Assembly: GCA_035578175.1 (NCBI GenBank)
Contig: JAQMRL010000002.1
Coordinates: 100,232,748 to 100,296,747 of the forward strand
Length of the DNA stretch: 64,000 nucleotides
Direction: 5' to 3'
Origin: Catonia carolina
Taxonomy: Eukaryota; Arthropoda; Insecta; Hemiptera; Achilidae
Shown here: piece by piece, positions 40,831-53,367 of the stretch
Numbering within the stretch: position 1 is the first letter of the stretch
Layout of the letters: each line of letters opens with the position of its first letter
Notes under the pieces: generated by a model
The model's input: only the letters and a program-made list of their open reading frames with translations
What the model was told of the DNA's origin: nothing
Databases searched by the model: none
Program-made: the position numbers and the translations under genes

Positions 40831-43106
40831 CTTTTATAAAATATATGATTCAATCATTATGAAATATTTCATTGGTTACGTATTACAGAATCCAGTAATC
40901 AGCTTTGCAACAAAATGGGAAAAATACTGTGCCGTAGAGAAGTACATTATTGAGCTGAGCGAATCGTGTCATAAACGAGGTGTTGTGAGAATGGTAGAAA
41001 GAGAGAAATAGGTTGTAAGAACCATTGCAATACGCTAATTGCAAAAATTAGGTCAATGAAAAGGAATAAGTACAGTTTATTCCGTACAATAATTCAAGGT
41101 AAAATTATGGAAAATATCTTAGGGTACAACACACATATTCTGGTTGAAAAACCTGAGAACGCGGATCAAGTTTAGCTCTATTGAATGTTTACAGCTTTAC
41201 CATTCAAAGCCATTGTTTCTAAGATAACAGCCAGGCTTCTTAAAGAAGACAGCACCTAAATAAAAAGTTATAAAGTTTAAGAATTTTTATCGGAATCACT
41301 GCATTATTATCATGTTAGATGAAATAGCTGATAAGTACTAACAGATTTGAATATAACTTATATACGAGGCCTTTATTGTCAAATCAAAGTTGAGACTTAT
41401 TATCTAAGACCAAACCCATCGAAGTAACTTTTGTCCAAGTTTTTTCTATATTATTTCTTCAAGTGAGTCTTCGACCTACATGTATATCAAATATTTAAAA
41501 TTATTTTTACGGAATAACTGTACTGTCCAAAGTTACGCTTGTATATACCACATGTAGTTTCACAATGAATATTATAGTTTATAACTGATAAAAATAATAT
41601 TTTATTTGGAGACCTTTCTAAATGAAATGTTATTTACAAATTTACTAAAATTCCACTGTATTTTCCTTTTGTCGTAATATATTAGAATTTTGTTTTCTGA
41701 AGATCGGAGTGTCAAGAAATAACGAAACTAATCTTGCTATTGGAGAGAACATGTTATTGATTTATTGATTTAAAAAAGTCGGTTGATTATTGTTTGACCA
41801 GGGTGTGGAGGATAGGTAAGGTAGGTCATAAGGTCACATTGGATTATGTCACGTTTGCAACTACGAACCCAGCCAAAACTACAACTGCAACTACTACGGT
41901 TACTGCAAAAGACCAATCATTTACTCAAGTCACGATTCCTCTGCTCTACACTGTACGGTCAACCCCTTCTCCTTATAAAATAAACCCCATTTCCATTGGG
42001 GATAAACCGTTTACTGTTTCCTTACTTCAATCTACATCACTAATAAAATTTTACTTGGTTCTAATATTCATGGCAGTTAGTTTACTATCAAAAAACAAAA
42101 ACAACTGAAACTAACATCAATAGATTTAAAACCATTCGTTATGTAATAAAACGGAGTAATTTAAATGAATAAACAAATAGACATAACACAACAGTCATAC
42201 TTGGTACATGGTGCGAAATTTCGGCGTGAAATTTCGCAAGGAATGTGTTCTGATTGGTAAAATGACGTTTCCTTTTATTTTACTTATTTGTTGTTAAAAC
42301 GTTTGATTAATTTAATTATCCTTTTATCTACAGTAGCTTATGGTATCATAGAACATAATTCTTTACTAATTTATTTTTTCAAAATTATTTACATGACAAA
42401 TTATCCAAAAAGTAATGTCAAATCTGTAAAAGTAATGTCTGATATCTGCATAGAAAGTTAAATCTTTTTAAAGTCAATAGAGATAGTACCATTCTTCTGC
42501 TTTTTCTTGTGAAACATATTTAGTTATCCTCACGCCGTATCCTTCTCCTTTTTCACTGGTGATTCATACTTTATGTCAACAAGATTCCTGTTTTCAATAT
42601 TAAATTTTATTTGTAAAATCGTGATTTTCTTTAAGCTTGTAAGGCTGGGTGAAAAGTTAAAAACTTAAGGTTAAATTTTCCGTGATGTGCAGCAAGTCCT
42701 GGTTGCCAGTACTACGTAAAATATTTTAATTTCTGTACTACTAGCACACAATTAGAATAGAAACAGTAAAATTGAAAGTTAATGCATTCTGCCCTTTGTC
42801 AATCTCTTCTTCCAAGTTGACTCACAACATTGCGCTAATCTAGCCGGGAGCCGGGTATAACTTCTTTTATTAATATTTTTCTTTTTCCTAAGTTTTATTG
42901 TAGGCAAGTGAAATTATTTCATAATTTAAAATGATACTTTTGCGCTATCTCACTCAAAAATTTAAAAAAATGTTCTACCATTAGAATAAGTTCAAAAATT
43001 CTGAATTTTCCTGCGTTATTTTCTTGAACCACTCAATGTTACAAATAATTTTTGTTTTTTCTTCGAAAGTGACTCATCTGATTGCATGGCAGGCTTCCAT
43101 GCGGAT
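40831..43106. other. No gene recognised
   Basis: AT-rich DNA. The 104-codon frame at 41794-42108 has a Thr/Ala/Lys-rich start and one hydrophobic end, resembles no family, begins at a TTG and is treated as chance. A hairpin, AACCCCATTTCC with GGGGATAAACC, lies near 41981-42008. Confidence 0.45.
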
Positions 43107-43352
43107 CAGGGACGTAGGCAGGGAAGGGAGCTCGAGGGGCTTCAGCTCCCCCCAAAACGGAAAATTAAAATTTCGTACCAGACTAATATGCCAGCGGTCG
43201 CCGGTTCGAATTTCGATCAGATCTGACACTTTATTATAGCCCGTTTCCATCTGTCATTCTCTACTAGCCTTATTCTGCAAAACAGTTGGACGTAAAACCA
43301 AAATAAAACTCCGGACTTAGGTCTCCCCCAAAACTAAAACACTACGTGCCTG
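43107..43352. mobile_element. Possible short hAT-like MITE with a tRNA-like segment
   Basis: The left end is CAGGGACGTAGGCAGGGAAG and the right end, inverted, CAGGCACGTAGTGTTTTAGT. Inside both ends lie runs of C with AAAAC (CCCCCCAAAAC at 43146-, CCCCCAAAAC at 43325-). Between them, GGTCGCCGGTTCGAATTTC (43195-) is a good B-box-like tRNA T arm. The flanks ATGCGGAT and ATCGGTAT match only partly as an 8-bp duplication. Confidence 0.5.
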
Positions 43353-45260
43353 ATCGGTATCAGTTATAAGCTACTTTTTTCAACGTTGTGAAGCACTTAG
43401 CACTTAGCCCTGACATTAATAGTGGCTTTAAGCACTTCAACCAAGGACTTCCAAGTACTTTCTTTCCTACAGTCATTTTTAACACAAGAATATTTGTCAC
43501 AAGTTATTATTTCAGATTAGATATCGTTTCTATTCTAGAGATTTCAATAGTAACTCTTCCTCTTCCGCCTTTCAAAAATTTCTTCGCTATAATTAAATAT
43601 ACATAGGCCTAATCATCATTTATGAATAAATCAGATGACTTTTAAATAAATAAGAAAGTTTAAACGGACGTATGCAGAATTACAAGATGAAGTGAAAAAG
43701 AAATGGTAGTAGTATTTTGGAGTGGTTCCAGATAATTTAATTGAAGTTGTGAACAAGCAAAGTTCACGGTTTATGAGTGTTCACAACGCCCTCTATATAA
43801 TTTTTCATGCAACACAAGAACATATAATATAATTTATAAAGGCAAAGACTGGGTGAATTGTAGATAAGGCTGTGTCGGCTCAACAAAGACATTACAATAT
43901 TGTTCAAGTCGTTGAAATATTTTATAGAGCAGTTTATTTCTTCTTGAAAGTTAAAACTTGTTAACATCGTCTTAAAACCACCCACGTACATACTGTCTAG
44001 GTTCTCTGAAGATTATTTTATTTTTAAAACGAATATTTCCTTAAATTGAAATTTAATCTTATTTTCCGATTAGTTTCAAAAAAATAAAAATATAAAAACA
44101 ATGTGAATAATACAATAAACAGAAGACTTGTAACAGTTCGTATAATATGTCTGTATCATGTTCACTTTTTTGACGTTAAAGTAGCCACGCATATTCAGAA
44201 TGTAAGTCTTCCGTTTTTCATTTTAAACTTTATTCTATTTTTATGTTTGTATTAAAATTTAATTCAGTATTTAAATAAGGCACGTGTTAAAAGTTTAATT
44301 TTTTAGAGCTACGGTAATAAAAATAACGTCATACAAATATTAGATATTTAGTTATTAAATAATCTTCTTATAAAATTCAAAGTTATTTGTTAAGTACTGT
44401 AGATATATCATTGTTTTAAAGTGACATGCAAGATAGTAAATAACAAAACAAACTTGGCAGCTTTCAATTATTGGGCTCAGTGGGCGTCTAGTAATAAAAG
44501 TGGTAAAGTAATTATTTTTCTTTCAACGAAATAAACTTTAAAAATTTGATGTAAAACACACTTTCTATTGTCAATGTAAATAATAAAATATATCACCTAT
44601 GTTTAATCATGTGATCCTGTGAAGTATTTAAAATTTATTAAAATAAAACAATATTTAAAAGAAAAGAAAAGGCACAGTTTATGTCTTCAGCGTCGATTTC
44701 TTAAAGAAAACGGTTGTCCTTATGTTATTGTAAACTCAACGCCGTCCCGCACAGTGGGTATTTGGCTAATTTAGGCAGCTCTGTCGATTTTCTGAAACTA
44801 AATCCATGGAGAATTTTATTTATGAACTGCGCTTGTTAAGATAAAAATAGTGTGGGAGTATTATTCTATATATCTCGCATCTCTAACTTTCAACCCCGTG
44901 GCTAGGTAAGTAACTAGGAACCAATAAATCGTTTTCTTTAGTCCACTTACACGCCGTCATAAAATTCTCATTAAAGTTCCTTTGACGGTGAATATTTTTT
45001 GGCCTGAATACATTTTGAAAAAATTAAAAATTAATGAGGGTATTGTGCACATATAGCTATTTTGTCATTCTCATGATATAAATAAATATATCAACCGGTT
45101 ATTATGCTTACACATAAAATCTTTTTAAAAAAAATTTGAAACTAAGTAACACAACTTGTGTTTAAGCAATTTGGTTATTTCTCGAGGTAATTTTGAAGGT
45201 TAAGAAGTTAAAATTTTGGCTAGATAACTACAAAAAATATCCCTAATCCTGTTATATTCA
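43353..45260. other. No gene seen
   Basis: AT-rich DNA; frames at 43388-43606 and 43764-43991 are under 76 codons and unassigned. Confidence 0.5.
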
Positions 45261-45269
45261 TTCACTTAC

Positions 45270-45620
45270 TCACCTTTTATATCCTTTCCCATTCGTTCCT
45301 TTCTCTTGTCACGCCATCCAAGTTCCTCCTCCATATACTTCCAGAAAAATCTACATGTAGTCTGTGTGGTCTTTAGTTTCCACCTTTTATCTTTTGTCTT
45401 GACTACGTGGCCGAACCAATTTCAATTTCTGTTCTGTACTTCCTATGTCTTCCAAAGTTGTTTTTTCCTTTATCCATCTCTTAGTTTCCCTGGTTCGTCT
45501 AGAGCTTCCTAAAATGCTTCTAGCCATTGTTCTCGCATTGAACCTTAGTTTCTGAATAATTTTCTTTGACAGCGTCCAAGTATCACATCCATAAATTATT
45601 TTGGGCAATATACACATAAT
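45270..45620 (-). pseudogene. RTE-type LINE, C-terminal reverse transcriptase fragment
   Basis: The minus strand reads ILPKIIYGCDTWTLSKKIIQ, then KLRFNARTMARSILGSSRRT, KRWIKEKTTLEDI and, downstream of 45387, YMEEELGWRDKRKERMGKD. The YGCETWTL and RAM-R-MLG--RRD blocks followed by TK--D- are standard for the RTE-type C-terminal domain. The catalytic domain is missing. It belongs to a different subfamily from the copies at 24272 and 52689 (YGSETW type). Confidence 0.8.
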
Positions 45621-46999
45621 GTAATAATAAAGACTGATAAAAAATACGGTAAAAATGTAATTTTTTATCTTTCTTTTACACCGTTTGTTTAAAGAACTTT
45701 AGAGTTTCAGTAGCACTTCCTTGCAACCTATTTTCATTCTAATTTTTATTTTAAATTTTCCAGTGTGCTAGTGACTGCAGGGAGCTAATTAACCATTATA
45801 CTAATCTCCATTTGTCATGAAACTTAACGACCGCTTTAAATCGGCATGTAAATTATTTTTGACAATCACAATATTTCTTTTGACTTTATACAACAATTAC
45901 TGTCGGAAGAGAATAAAAATCAATACTGTTGCAAATTAAACGAAATTAAAGAAAATTTTAAAAGAATTTATATGAAGTAGGTGTTACAAACTTCTACACG
46001 CTAACCCTACCATTTTAAATATTAGTTCGTCTACTTGTTAAAATATTCTCTTCTAACACATTACTCTGGTTAACGAATCCAAGGTAAAGAGTGGGGGTTG
46101 TTTTTGAACGGGAGGGTTATTTTCGTTCTCGTAAGAATGAATGAGTAATGAGGGTTAGTAAAGATGGAAGTAAATGGAAACGAGAACGAGACCGAAATGA
46201 AGAAAAGCAGCAGAAGCACAGCCAGGAGTAGATTTTCTTTTAAAACGAAACCTCTGCTTATTTGCATATTTGAGTATAACACAGTTACATTAGAAAGTAA
46301 AAGAAAAACTAATAAACTTTTCGCGGCGTTCGTTTGTTCAATAGAAATTTCATACTTAATAATAATACTGTAACTGTTTTTCTTTTTCTTAACTTTCTCT
46401 TTTTAAAAAAGTCGAGATTGAAAAAGTTGGTAACATTATTTCATAAAATATTCATGTTCTATTTATTATTATTAAATAACCAATTCAATAATTTTTTCCT
46501 TAAATTATTATTTTTTGTGAATACTTTCCATATTGTTCTCTACTTATTACTTATGGATTGTAACATGCACATAACTGTAAACTGTTAAAATATTATTATA
46601 ACTTAATCAAAATTACCTTGAGTATTACATCCTCTTCATAATTTAAAACAAATTATTTTTTTAGCAGGATTTTTTAAAATTTATGACTAAATTAATTATT
46701 TTTTTAAACAGTTTGTCTTACAAAACTCATATAAATTTAAAAGATTTCAAATTTATTTGATAAGCTTTGTATTAATTAAATGATAAAGATAAAGTTTTAT
46801 TTCACTCGACTAGGTTAGAAAATTGAAAACTAAAATACCCTTAATATGTTTTAATGAATGTGAATTCATTTAATATTTTTGAATATTAGGCTAAGTAAAA
46901 ATACTAAAATTGTATTATTTTATTTAAAATTTGTGACAATTATTTTCACAGATAAAATTTAGTTGTCTTAGTACATATGCATTTGGTAATTTTCCAGTT
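45621..46999. other. No gene seen
   Basis: AT-rich DNA. Overlapping frames at 46070-46588 have no motif. Confidence 0.5.
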
Positions 47000-47020
47000 A
47001 TTTATAAAAACAATGTGCTT

Positions 47021-47397
47021 GTTGTTGAGGTCGTCAGCCTAAAGGATGGTTTGAACCTCTAGAGGCTTTACTAAGTTAAACAAGGAGTGAGATGGTTTAA
47101 CAGTGTCTTCCTCAAAAGTACGCTTATCAGCATGCTAGGTCCTGTTAAAATCATCTACTTTCCACCCTGCAAATGACACCTTCACTTCATTCACCACAGG
47201 GTTTGGCTGCATAATAAAATTCATTACTCTTAGAGAAAAAAACTCAAACTAGTGTCTTTTAGACCTCTACAGCTTCTGTTCATAAATGCTTCAGTCATAT
47301 ATTGGCTAAGCAAGTGATAAGAAACAAAACTATTTTATAAAGCTCTGGAACAAGCAGATCGAGTACAAAAATTTAACAATCCTCCTGCCTGTTGCGG
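47021..47397 (+). mobile_element. SINE family A, copy 5
   Basis: Starts GTTGTTGAGGTCGTCAGCC, keeps GGTTTGAACCTCTAGAGGC and AAGGAGTGAGATGGTTTAA, and ends CTCCTGCCTGTTGCGG. It is flanked by ATAAAAACAAT (47004-47014) and ATAAAAAACAAT (47398-47409), a slightly altered target duplication that does not abut the left end exactly. Confidence 0.78.
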
Positions 47398-47409
47398 ATA
47401 AAAAACAAT

Positions 47410-48660
47410 ATAAGAATTTTTTTCAGATTTATACACTTAGTACACGAAGTACAATTTAGTACGTCGTTTCAGACTTACTTAGTTAATAAGCGATGATAAC
47501 CAGTTTGGTTTTCTCGTACTAATAGAATTCAAACTTTGTTGTAACAAGTGTTTACAAATTAATCATGGAATCAAAGGAAAATTTAAGAAAACAAGAATAC
47601 CTATATATATACCTATTCATGTGTACATGATATAATTTATATACTTTTCTTTCTTTTCTGGATAGGCTTGACTAAAAACCAGGATGAAATACCCTGTTAT
47701 TCTTGAATACTAATTAATTTTGCTGGGGGGAGTAAATTTTGTTTTAAATTCAATGGATCTGGCGGTTTTTAAAATTTCTAGGTCAATAGTTAAAAATGGG
47801 CTTATATTAATTCATCTGGTGAAAATTAATATTACAATTACTATTCCTATAAATATCTTTGATTGTAAAAGTTTAAGTTATTTTAAAACTTCTAAATTCT
47901 AAGATTGAAAAGGAATTTTGTTAAACATTTTTTTTCTTAAAAGTTTGATTCTTGCTTTTTTAAATTATTTAATTTTTATGCATGTAATTTTTTTGTTCTA
48001 TAAATGAACGAAAATAAAAGTAATCACAACTTTGTTACGGAACATATTTTTGCGGTGTTTTATACCGAATTGAACACTTCCTGTTAACGATTTATTGAAG
48101 TTAGTCCAAACCTGTTATGTCAAGTTTATGAACAATATACGAGTATGTGTTGTAATAAAATTACTTGCAAATTTTTAGTGTAGTATTGTAAACGATAGTA
48201 CAATTTACAGTGGACATATCATAAAATTTTGGAAACTAATGAGTAAAATGTAATACTAGCTAACAGTTTGCAATGGTTAAGTGAATGTTTTTATGTTTTA
48301 TCAGGCTTACATATTTAGCGTAAAATATTTTAACAAAACTAAGTTGTCACTACATAAAATAGAATATAATATTACAAACATGTTATATACCATAACATGT
48401 AAGTTATCAGTGAAATACACACGGGGGAAAGAGAATATCGTATCAAATATGCACCTATTTTAATATTTAAAAACAACCCAGTTTTCGATAACATAAAAGC
48501 ACTACCGTTCTCCATTCCCTTTGTTGGCGTTTTATCTCCTAATGTAGAGTTCATGTGCTAAAACTAAAACAGTAAATGAAATCACAACTTTTAAATGTAT
48601 CTCTGTTCAGATAAATTATTTATGATCAACTGCATTATCTGCGTAATGCTTGCTGTTGCC
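47410..48660. other. No gene seen
   Basis: AT-rich DNA with small overlapping frames only. Confidence 0.5.
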
Positions 48661-48695
<35 letters not shown>

Positions 48696-48696
48696 T
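48661..48696. repeat. (ATA)n microsatellite
   Basis: About eleven uninterrupted AAT/ATA units. Confidence 0.9.
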
Positions 48697-49757
48697 TTCT
48701 GTGTTAATCCCCACATCTCTCCTTTTAGCCAACTCATTCCACACCACCACGACGCAAAGGGGTTGAGAGCGCTGGTAGGTCAAAATTAAGCTTAAAGCAG
48801 AACGGCCTAAGCCTTAGTTTGTTTTACCCGTTATTTTTAAAACAGTACTGACACGCTTAACGCCATATATCAGAGTGAAATTCAAGTCAAGATAAAAAAT
48901 AACATGAATGCTAGCCAAACACAATAGCACAGGAAAATAAATTCGTATACCGTTTGTCAAAAAAATTTAAGACAATCATACGATGGTCCTCCTAAATACA
49001 ACTATTGTTTGAAAAACCAAAGTATTAGCAAACAAGATTGTCGACGGATGTAGGCCTACAACGACCGTTCACGCAGATTTTAGGCCTGTCACAATTAAAC
49101 ATCTACAAACATCTAACTTGATGACAAGGAACTCGAACATCAACTCCCAGAATTACGAAAACTCAAATCAACTAGAAGACTGGTAGAAGACAAAAGCATC
49201 TTCTATCAAAATTTTCAGGAATCTGCTGATACCTAAAACGCTCTTCATATGCCTTCAGTTGATTACCTTTCCGCCAGAAACAAAACAAATTTACTTTGCA
49301 CTAATTCAATCAAATTTTTTCGTGGTTTTTTGAAGATAAAGACACTTGTTAATCAGTAAATTAAAATCTGTAACAAATACATAAACCTATTTATTTACCC
49401 AGTCAATAAAAAAGGTGAAACAATGCGCATTCATCCAAATAAATTTTATAAAATTAAAATAAAATTTGGATGAAAATTTTATACTAATTTAAAATAAAAT
49501 AAAATTGTATAATTAAAAAAATCTATGCAATGACTGGAATTATGTAGGTAGGCTGTATTTTCGCTCAATTTTTCATGTGTGATCTGTATCATTTTTAAAA
49601 CACTTGCTGCGATTGTATATAATTGAATTGAATATCTTTTAAAATAGTCGTAGAAAAGGACGGACCAAGATATAATTAAATTGAAGAATTTCCAATAAAA
49701 CATTGTGTTTAGCGATCCGTAAAGAAGAACTTGCTGAAATTACATTGTAACAAAATT
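48697..49757. other. No gene seen
   Basis: AT-rich DNA. The palindrome GTAGGCCTAC lies at about 49049. Confidence 0.5.
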
Positions 49758-49769
49758 TCTAAAAAAAAA

Positions 49770-50065
49770 TAAGAGACGTTGGATATACTCCTAGGATACA
49801 AGGTAAGAGGAAAACCAATTGGCAAGGATTCAATACTCTGCAGGACGAAAGGATGGACGGGTGTTTGATGTCGTCCGTAGGTATAAACTCACTCCGTCGT
49901 ATTGGATCACGCAGTCCCAGTAGTGTCGGTCGCAACCGACCCGCCTCTCTTCTGTTAGATTCGATACCGGTTAAATACGTCGGTGGTCGACTCTGTTCCA
50001 ATGTTTGTTCCAAATCCCAATGTAGCCAGTTCACTTCGCTTTATTTAATTTACAGAAAATAAAGG
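49770..50065. other. GC-richer island, unidentified
   Basis: About 300 bp near 50% GC inside AT-rich DNA. It is open on both strands (plus 49853-50062, minus 49759-50034), so neither frame can be preferred. The right side ends TTTATTTAATTTACAG, which looks like a splice acceptor. I do not recognise either translation. It could be an exon remnant, a repeat of unknown family or a piece of an LTR element. Confidence 0.3.
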
Positions 50066-50639
50066 AAAATATAAACTATCCGATTCCTTCAAATCAACCT
50101 CTCTATATAATTTACTCTTTAAAAATTCTGAACAGTTTCACATATAAATTTTATATTTTGTCAAAATAAACATGTTTCTGTTCCATATGAACAACTAGAC
50201 GACAAAAGTTAAAAACTGGGGTGTTAATCCTAGTATGAAAAGAAGAATTTATAAATTACATTTTTTTAGCGTCCCTAGTTTTAAGGCGAATATAAAGTAT
50301 GGCGTTACTTTTAATAAAAGTTGAACTATTTTCTTCATTAAACTTACACTATTTATAAATTAGCAAAGATTTGTCGAAACATTTTAGAACGCAACGTTAC
50401 TTATTATCATTATTATTTCAAAAGAATCATAATTTTAAGTTATAAAATACTTTTATCAAAAAAAATTCGAGAATTCAGAAAGTAACGTTGGTAGAAGTAC
50501 AAGGGAGTTTATACAAGGTAGTTTCGAAACAATTGTGCACATTAGAAAATTTCTTGACAGTTTTAACTTTCGTGGCCAATTATTTTGATGTAGTAATTTC
50601 TTTGCGTTTTGATCATTAGAGAGATTACGTTAACGTAGC
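50066..50639. other. No gene seen
   Basis: AT-rich spacer. Confidence 0.5.
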
Positions 50640-50900
50640 TTAGATTTCCATTCTTCTCCAAAACTCCTTCATTCTTTCGCTCCATTTTCTCGTCATTTCT
50701 TCTGTTAATTTTTGCTATTCATAAATTTTTGCGTTTCCTTTACTCTGAAAATATGGAATAATCAGGTTTTTTTCTAAATATTTCCCTGGCTTTGATTATT
50801 TTTTTATCATATTTATTTTTTAAACTTTTTGATTTCTTCACAAAATTAGGTTTTATTAGTCTTTGTTCATAAAATTTGGCCAATATCTAAAAGGAAAAAG
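50640..50900 (-). pseudogene. Possible RTE-type LINE C-terminal tail
   Basis: The minus strand gives KPNFVKKSKSLKNKYDKKII and, after shifts, EEMTRKWSERMKEFWRRMEI. The KWSE-R---HS-RMKEFW-type ending is familiar from the C-terminal tail of the same RTE type as 7915-8215. Several stops; weak call. Confidence 0.4.
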
Positions 50901-51580
50901 AGGACTTAGAGGTAAGAGGTACGAAAAATGTACTGGGTGGTGAGGAGGGAATCTTCACTATCAGTGTACAACAAACTTCTGCTTTGCAAATAGATATTAA
51001 AGCATGTCCAAAACAATGTGCTGAGAATCATCGTCAACGCATACTGGTTTATCAGAAACAAACACTGAAAATTTTGAAAGCGCAGCATCTCATCTTGAAC
51101 TTTTTCATATCTTGTTACTCCGTAACTGTTTCAGCAAGTAAATATATTAACACTGAGATTAACGCAACCTTGGAAATTCGGAAACAATATGATATGTCTC
51201 AAAGTCTTTATAAAGATAAAATACGTTTAAATTACGATATTAATAAAAAATGAATCAGCCAAAAATAAACGAATAAAAACCTTTTAAAGAGTTCCCACAA
51301 TTCGATTCAACTGTTGCCAAAGCATCTATCAATAGTTGACAATTTATTCAAATTTGTATCTCATTTTATTATTTTATATTTCATTTGGTACTTATTTATT
51401 TTCAAATAATGCATTGCTCGCCCAACCGGTGTCATGTAACGATTGAAAACGCCTATCTACAAGCTGGCTGACTGACTGGGCTAGCCTGGAGGCAATTAAT
51501 TCATTTCAAATCGAATACCTAATCTCATAAAACGTGAATTTATTTAATAAAAATCAAACTTTAATATTCTTCCCCGTGTA
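50901..51580. other. No gene seen
   Basis: AT-rich DNA. The 89-codon frame at 50984-51253 has no recognisable domain. Confidence 0.45.
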
Positions 51581-51582
51581 AA

Positions 51583-51626
51583 CGTCACTATTAAAACTGA
51601 AATACGTCACTATTAAAACTGAAATA
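51583..51626. repeat. 22-bp perfect tandem duplication
   Basis: CGTCACTATTAAAACTGAAA plus TA occurs twice head to tail. Confidence 0.85.
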
Positions 51627-52678
51627 CTCATCCTCGTGATATACTAGAAAACGTAATACTTGGATATTTAATAACAGTGCGATACAATTAAAAATGTAAA
51701 CAATTTTTTGATATGATGGTAATAACAATTTTTGTGAATTTAATCTAATTTTGTTTAGTAAAAAGAAAAGATAAAGTGGAGGAGGAAATACACTAGAATT
51801 CTTAAGTATGGTAGCTAACTTAGAAACTTCTTTCCAATAAAATTTAAATGAATTGATACTGTGAATAAGTGAATAAGTTACTTAACAATGGGTACTTTAT
51901 TGACAAGTGTGAGTAATAAATTGTATCTCTAAGTGTGTAATTGTACAAATTTATACAGCAGAATAGAATATAGAGCAGTTGAGTGGATAGCGCAATATTT
52001 CAGTTGTGGTTGTGTGGTTTCTCTTGTGTCTGTGGTTTTCAGTGACGACAACTACTCCACTACTATACAAGTGAATTGGCGCTATTCTCACTTGAGACGA
52101 AATCAAATGAAATGAGAATAAATGGATGATGCCGTTTTAACCTAACCTATAAAACCCTCTTTTTTGGCGTCGGTTAGTTCCTTCACATAATTCAATGTAC
52201 GGTTTATTATCCTAATTATTACTTTCTTATAATGCATTTTTTAATATACCTTGTTGAAGTATATACAGAAATGTACGTTTCTTGTATATCGAGAATTAAA
52301 AGACAGAATTTTCTCAAAGAAAAATTACTCAGTTTCAGGAACTAATGGGACATCTGTTTTAAATTTAAATTTCCAACGACTAATCCCCTCACATGCGCCA
52401 AAATAAAACAAAAATATTTTATTGATGTAATAATATTTACACTATATTCACTGAATATTGGAAGCTCAGATAAGTAAAATAGAGTACGAACTCCCATGAT
52501 GCATAAAAACGTTTGTCGTCTATGACACTATTTCAACAGCCATTCTTAGGAGGCATTAGTCGGGCATGCGAGGGAGATTAGTATTGGCTTATTACCATAA
52601 AATTTGATTACTTTTTTATTTCGTTTTACTTTTTGTTTCATAATTGAATTTTTTTTATTACTAATTTTAGTAATTTAG
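51627..52678. other. No gene seen
   Basis: AT-rich DNA; TAATTTTAGTA-like words cluster at 52660-52690 just before the LINE. Confidence 0.5.
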
Positions 52679-52692
52679 TAATTTTAGTAGGG

Positions 52693-53352
52693 GCAGAGGT
52701 CGATTATAGATTATATACTTGTAAATGACAAGTTAAAGAATGTGATTCAGGATGTCAGGATATACCGAGGATCGGATATATATAGTGATCATTATCTTTT
52801 AAAAGGGAAACTGAATATCCTCGCTAAATGGGTGAGGAATAGCAGACGAGGAGAAGGAAGGGGAAGAAAAGAGGAGGAAGTTTTCAAGGTGCACCTGTTG
52901 AAAGAAGATGGTGTCCGCTACCTATATCAGAACAGATTGCAGAGGGAAATATCTCTCATAGAAACAGCTGACGATGTCGGAACGGAATGGGAAAATATCA
53001 AGAACGGCATAGAGAAGGCAGCACCGAGGCTTTGGGTAAGCGGAAACGCGGCAGAGGCAAAAAGCAACTAAAGATATGGAATAAAGACATCGAGGAAGCA
53101 GTCAATAAAAAGAAAAAGGCAAACCTGAACTTTCTACAACAGAGAACCCCTGAATCCTGGATAGAGTATAAGCAGAAGCGAAATGTCTCGAGATCATTGG
53201 TGAGGATAGCTCATCAAGAGTCATGGGAGAGATTTACGAATATGTTGAAAGAGGATGTGCACGGCAGGCAAACATGTGCTTACAAAATACTAAAGTTGAT
53301 GAATGCAGGGGAGAAAGACAGAGCGGCCTTAAATGTTATTGGAGATTAGGAG
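52693..53352 (+). pseudogene. RTE-like LINE: end of endonuclease and linker
   Basis: Coding enters at RGSIIDYILVNDKLKNVIQD (52690-) and reaches YRGSDIYSDHYLLKGKL (52762-), the last part of an AP-type endonuclease with the conserved S-D-H. The frame runs to 53071, but from about 53010 the matching sequence continues in the overlapping frame 52987-53349 (KIWNKDIEEAVNKKKKANLN, ESWIEYKQKRNV, AYKILKLMNAGEKD). A TAG at 53350 interrupts the join to the polymerase frame. So one frameshift and one stop separate this part from 53368-54828. Confidence 0.82.
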
Positions 53353-53367
53353 TGGAGAAGTCATTAT

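Noticed and set aside
41794..42108. 104-codon open frame, Thr-rich start
   Set aside because: Begins at TTG, no domain or signal, and AT-rich DNA gives such frames by chance.
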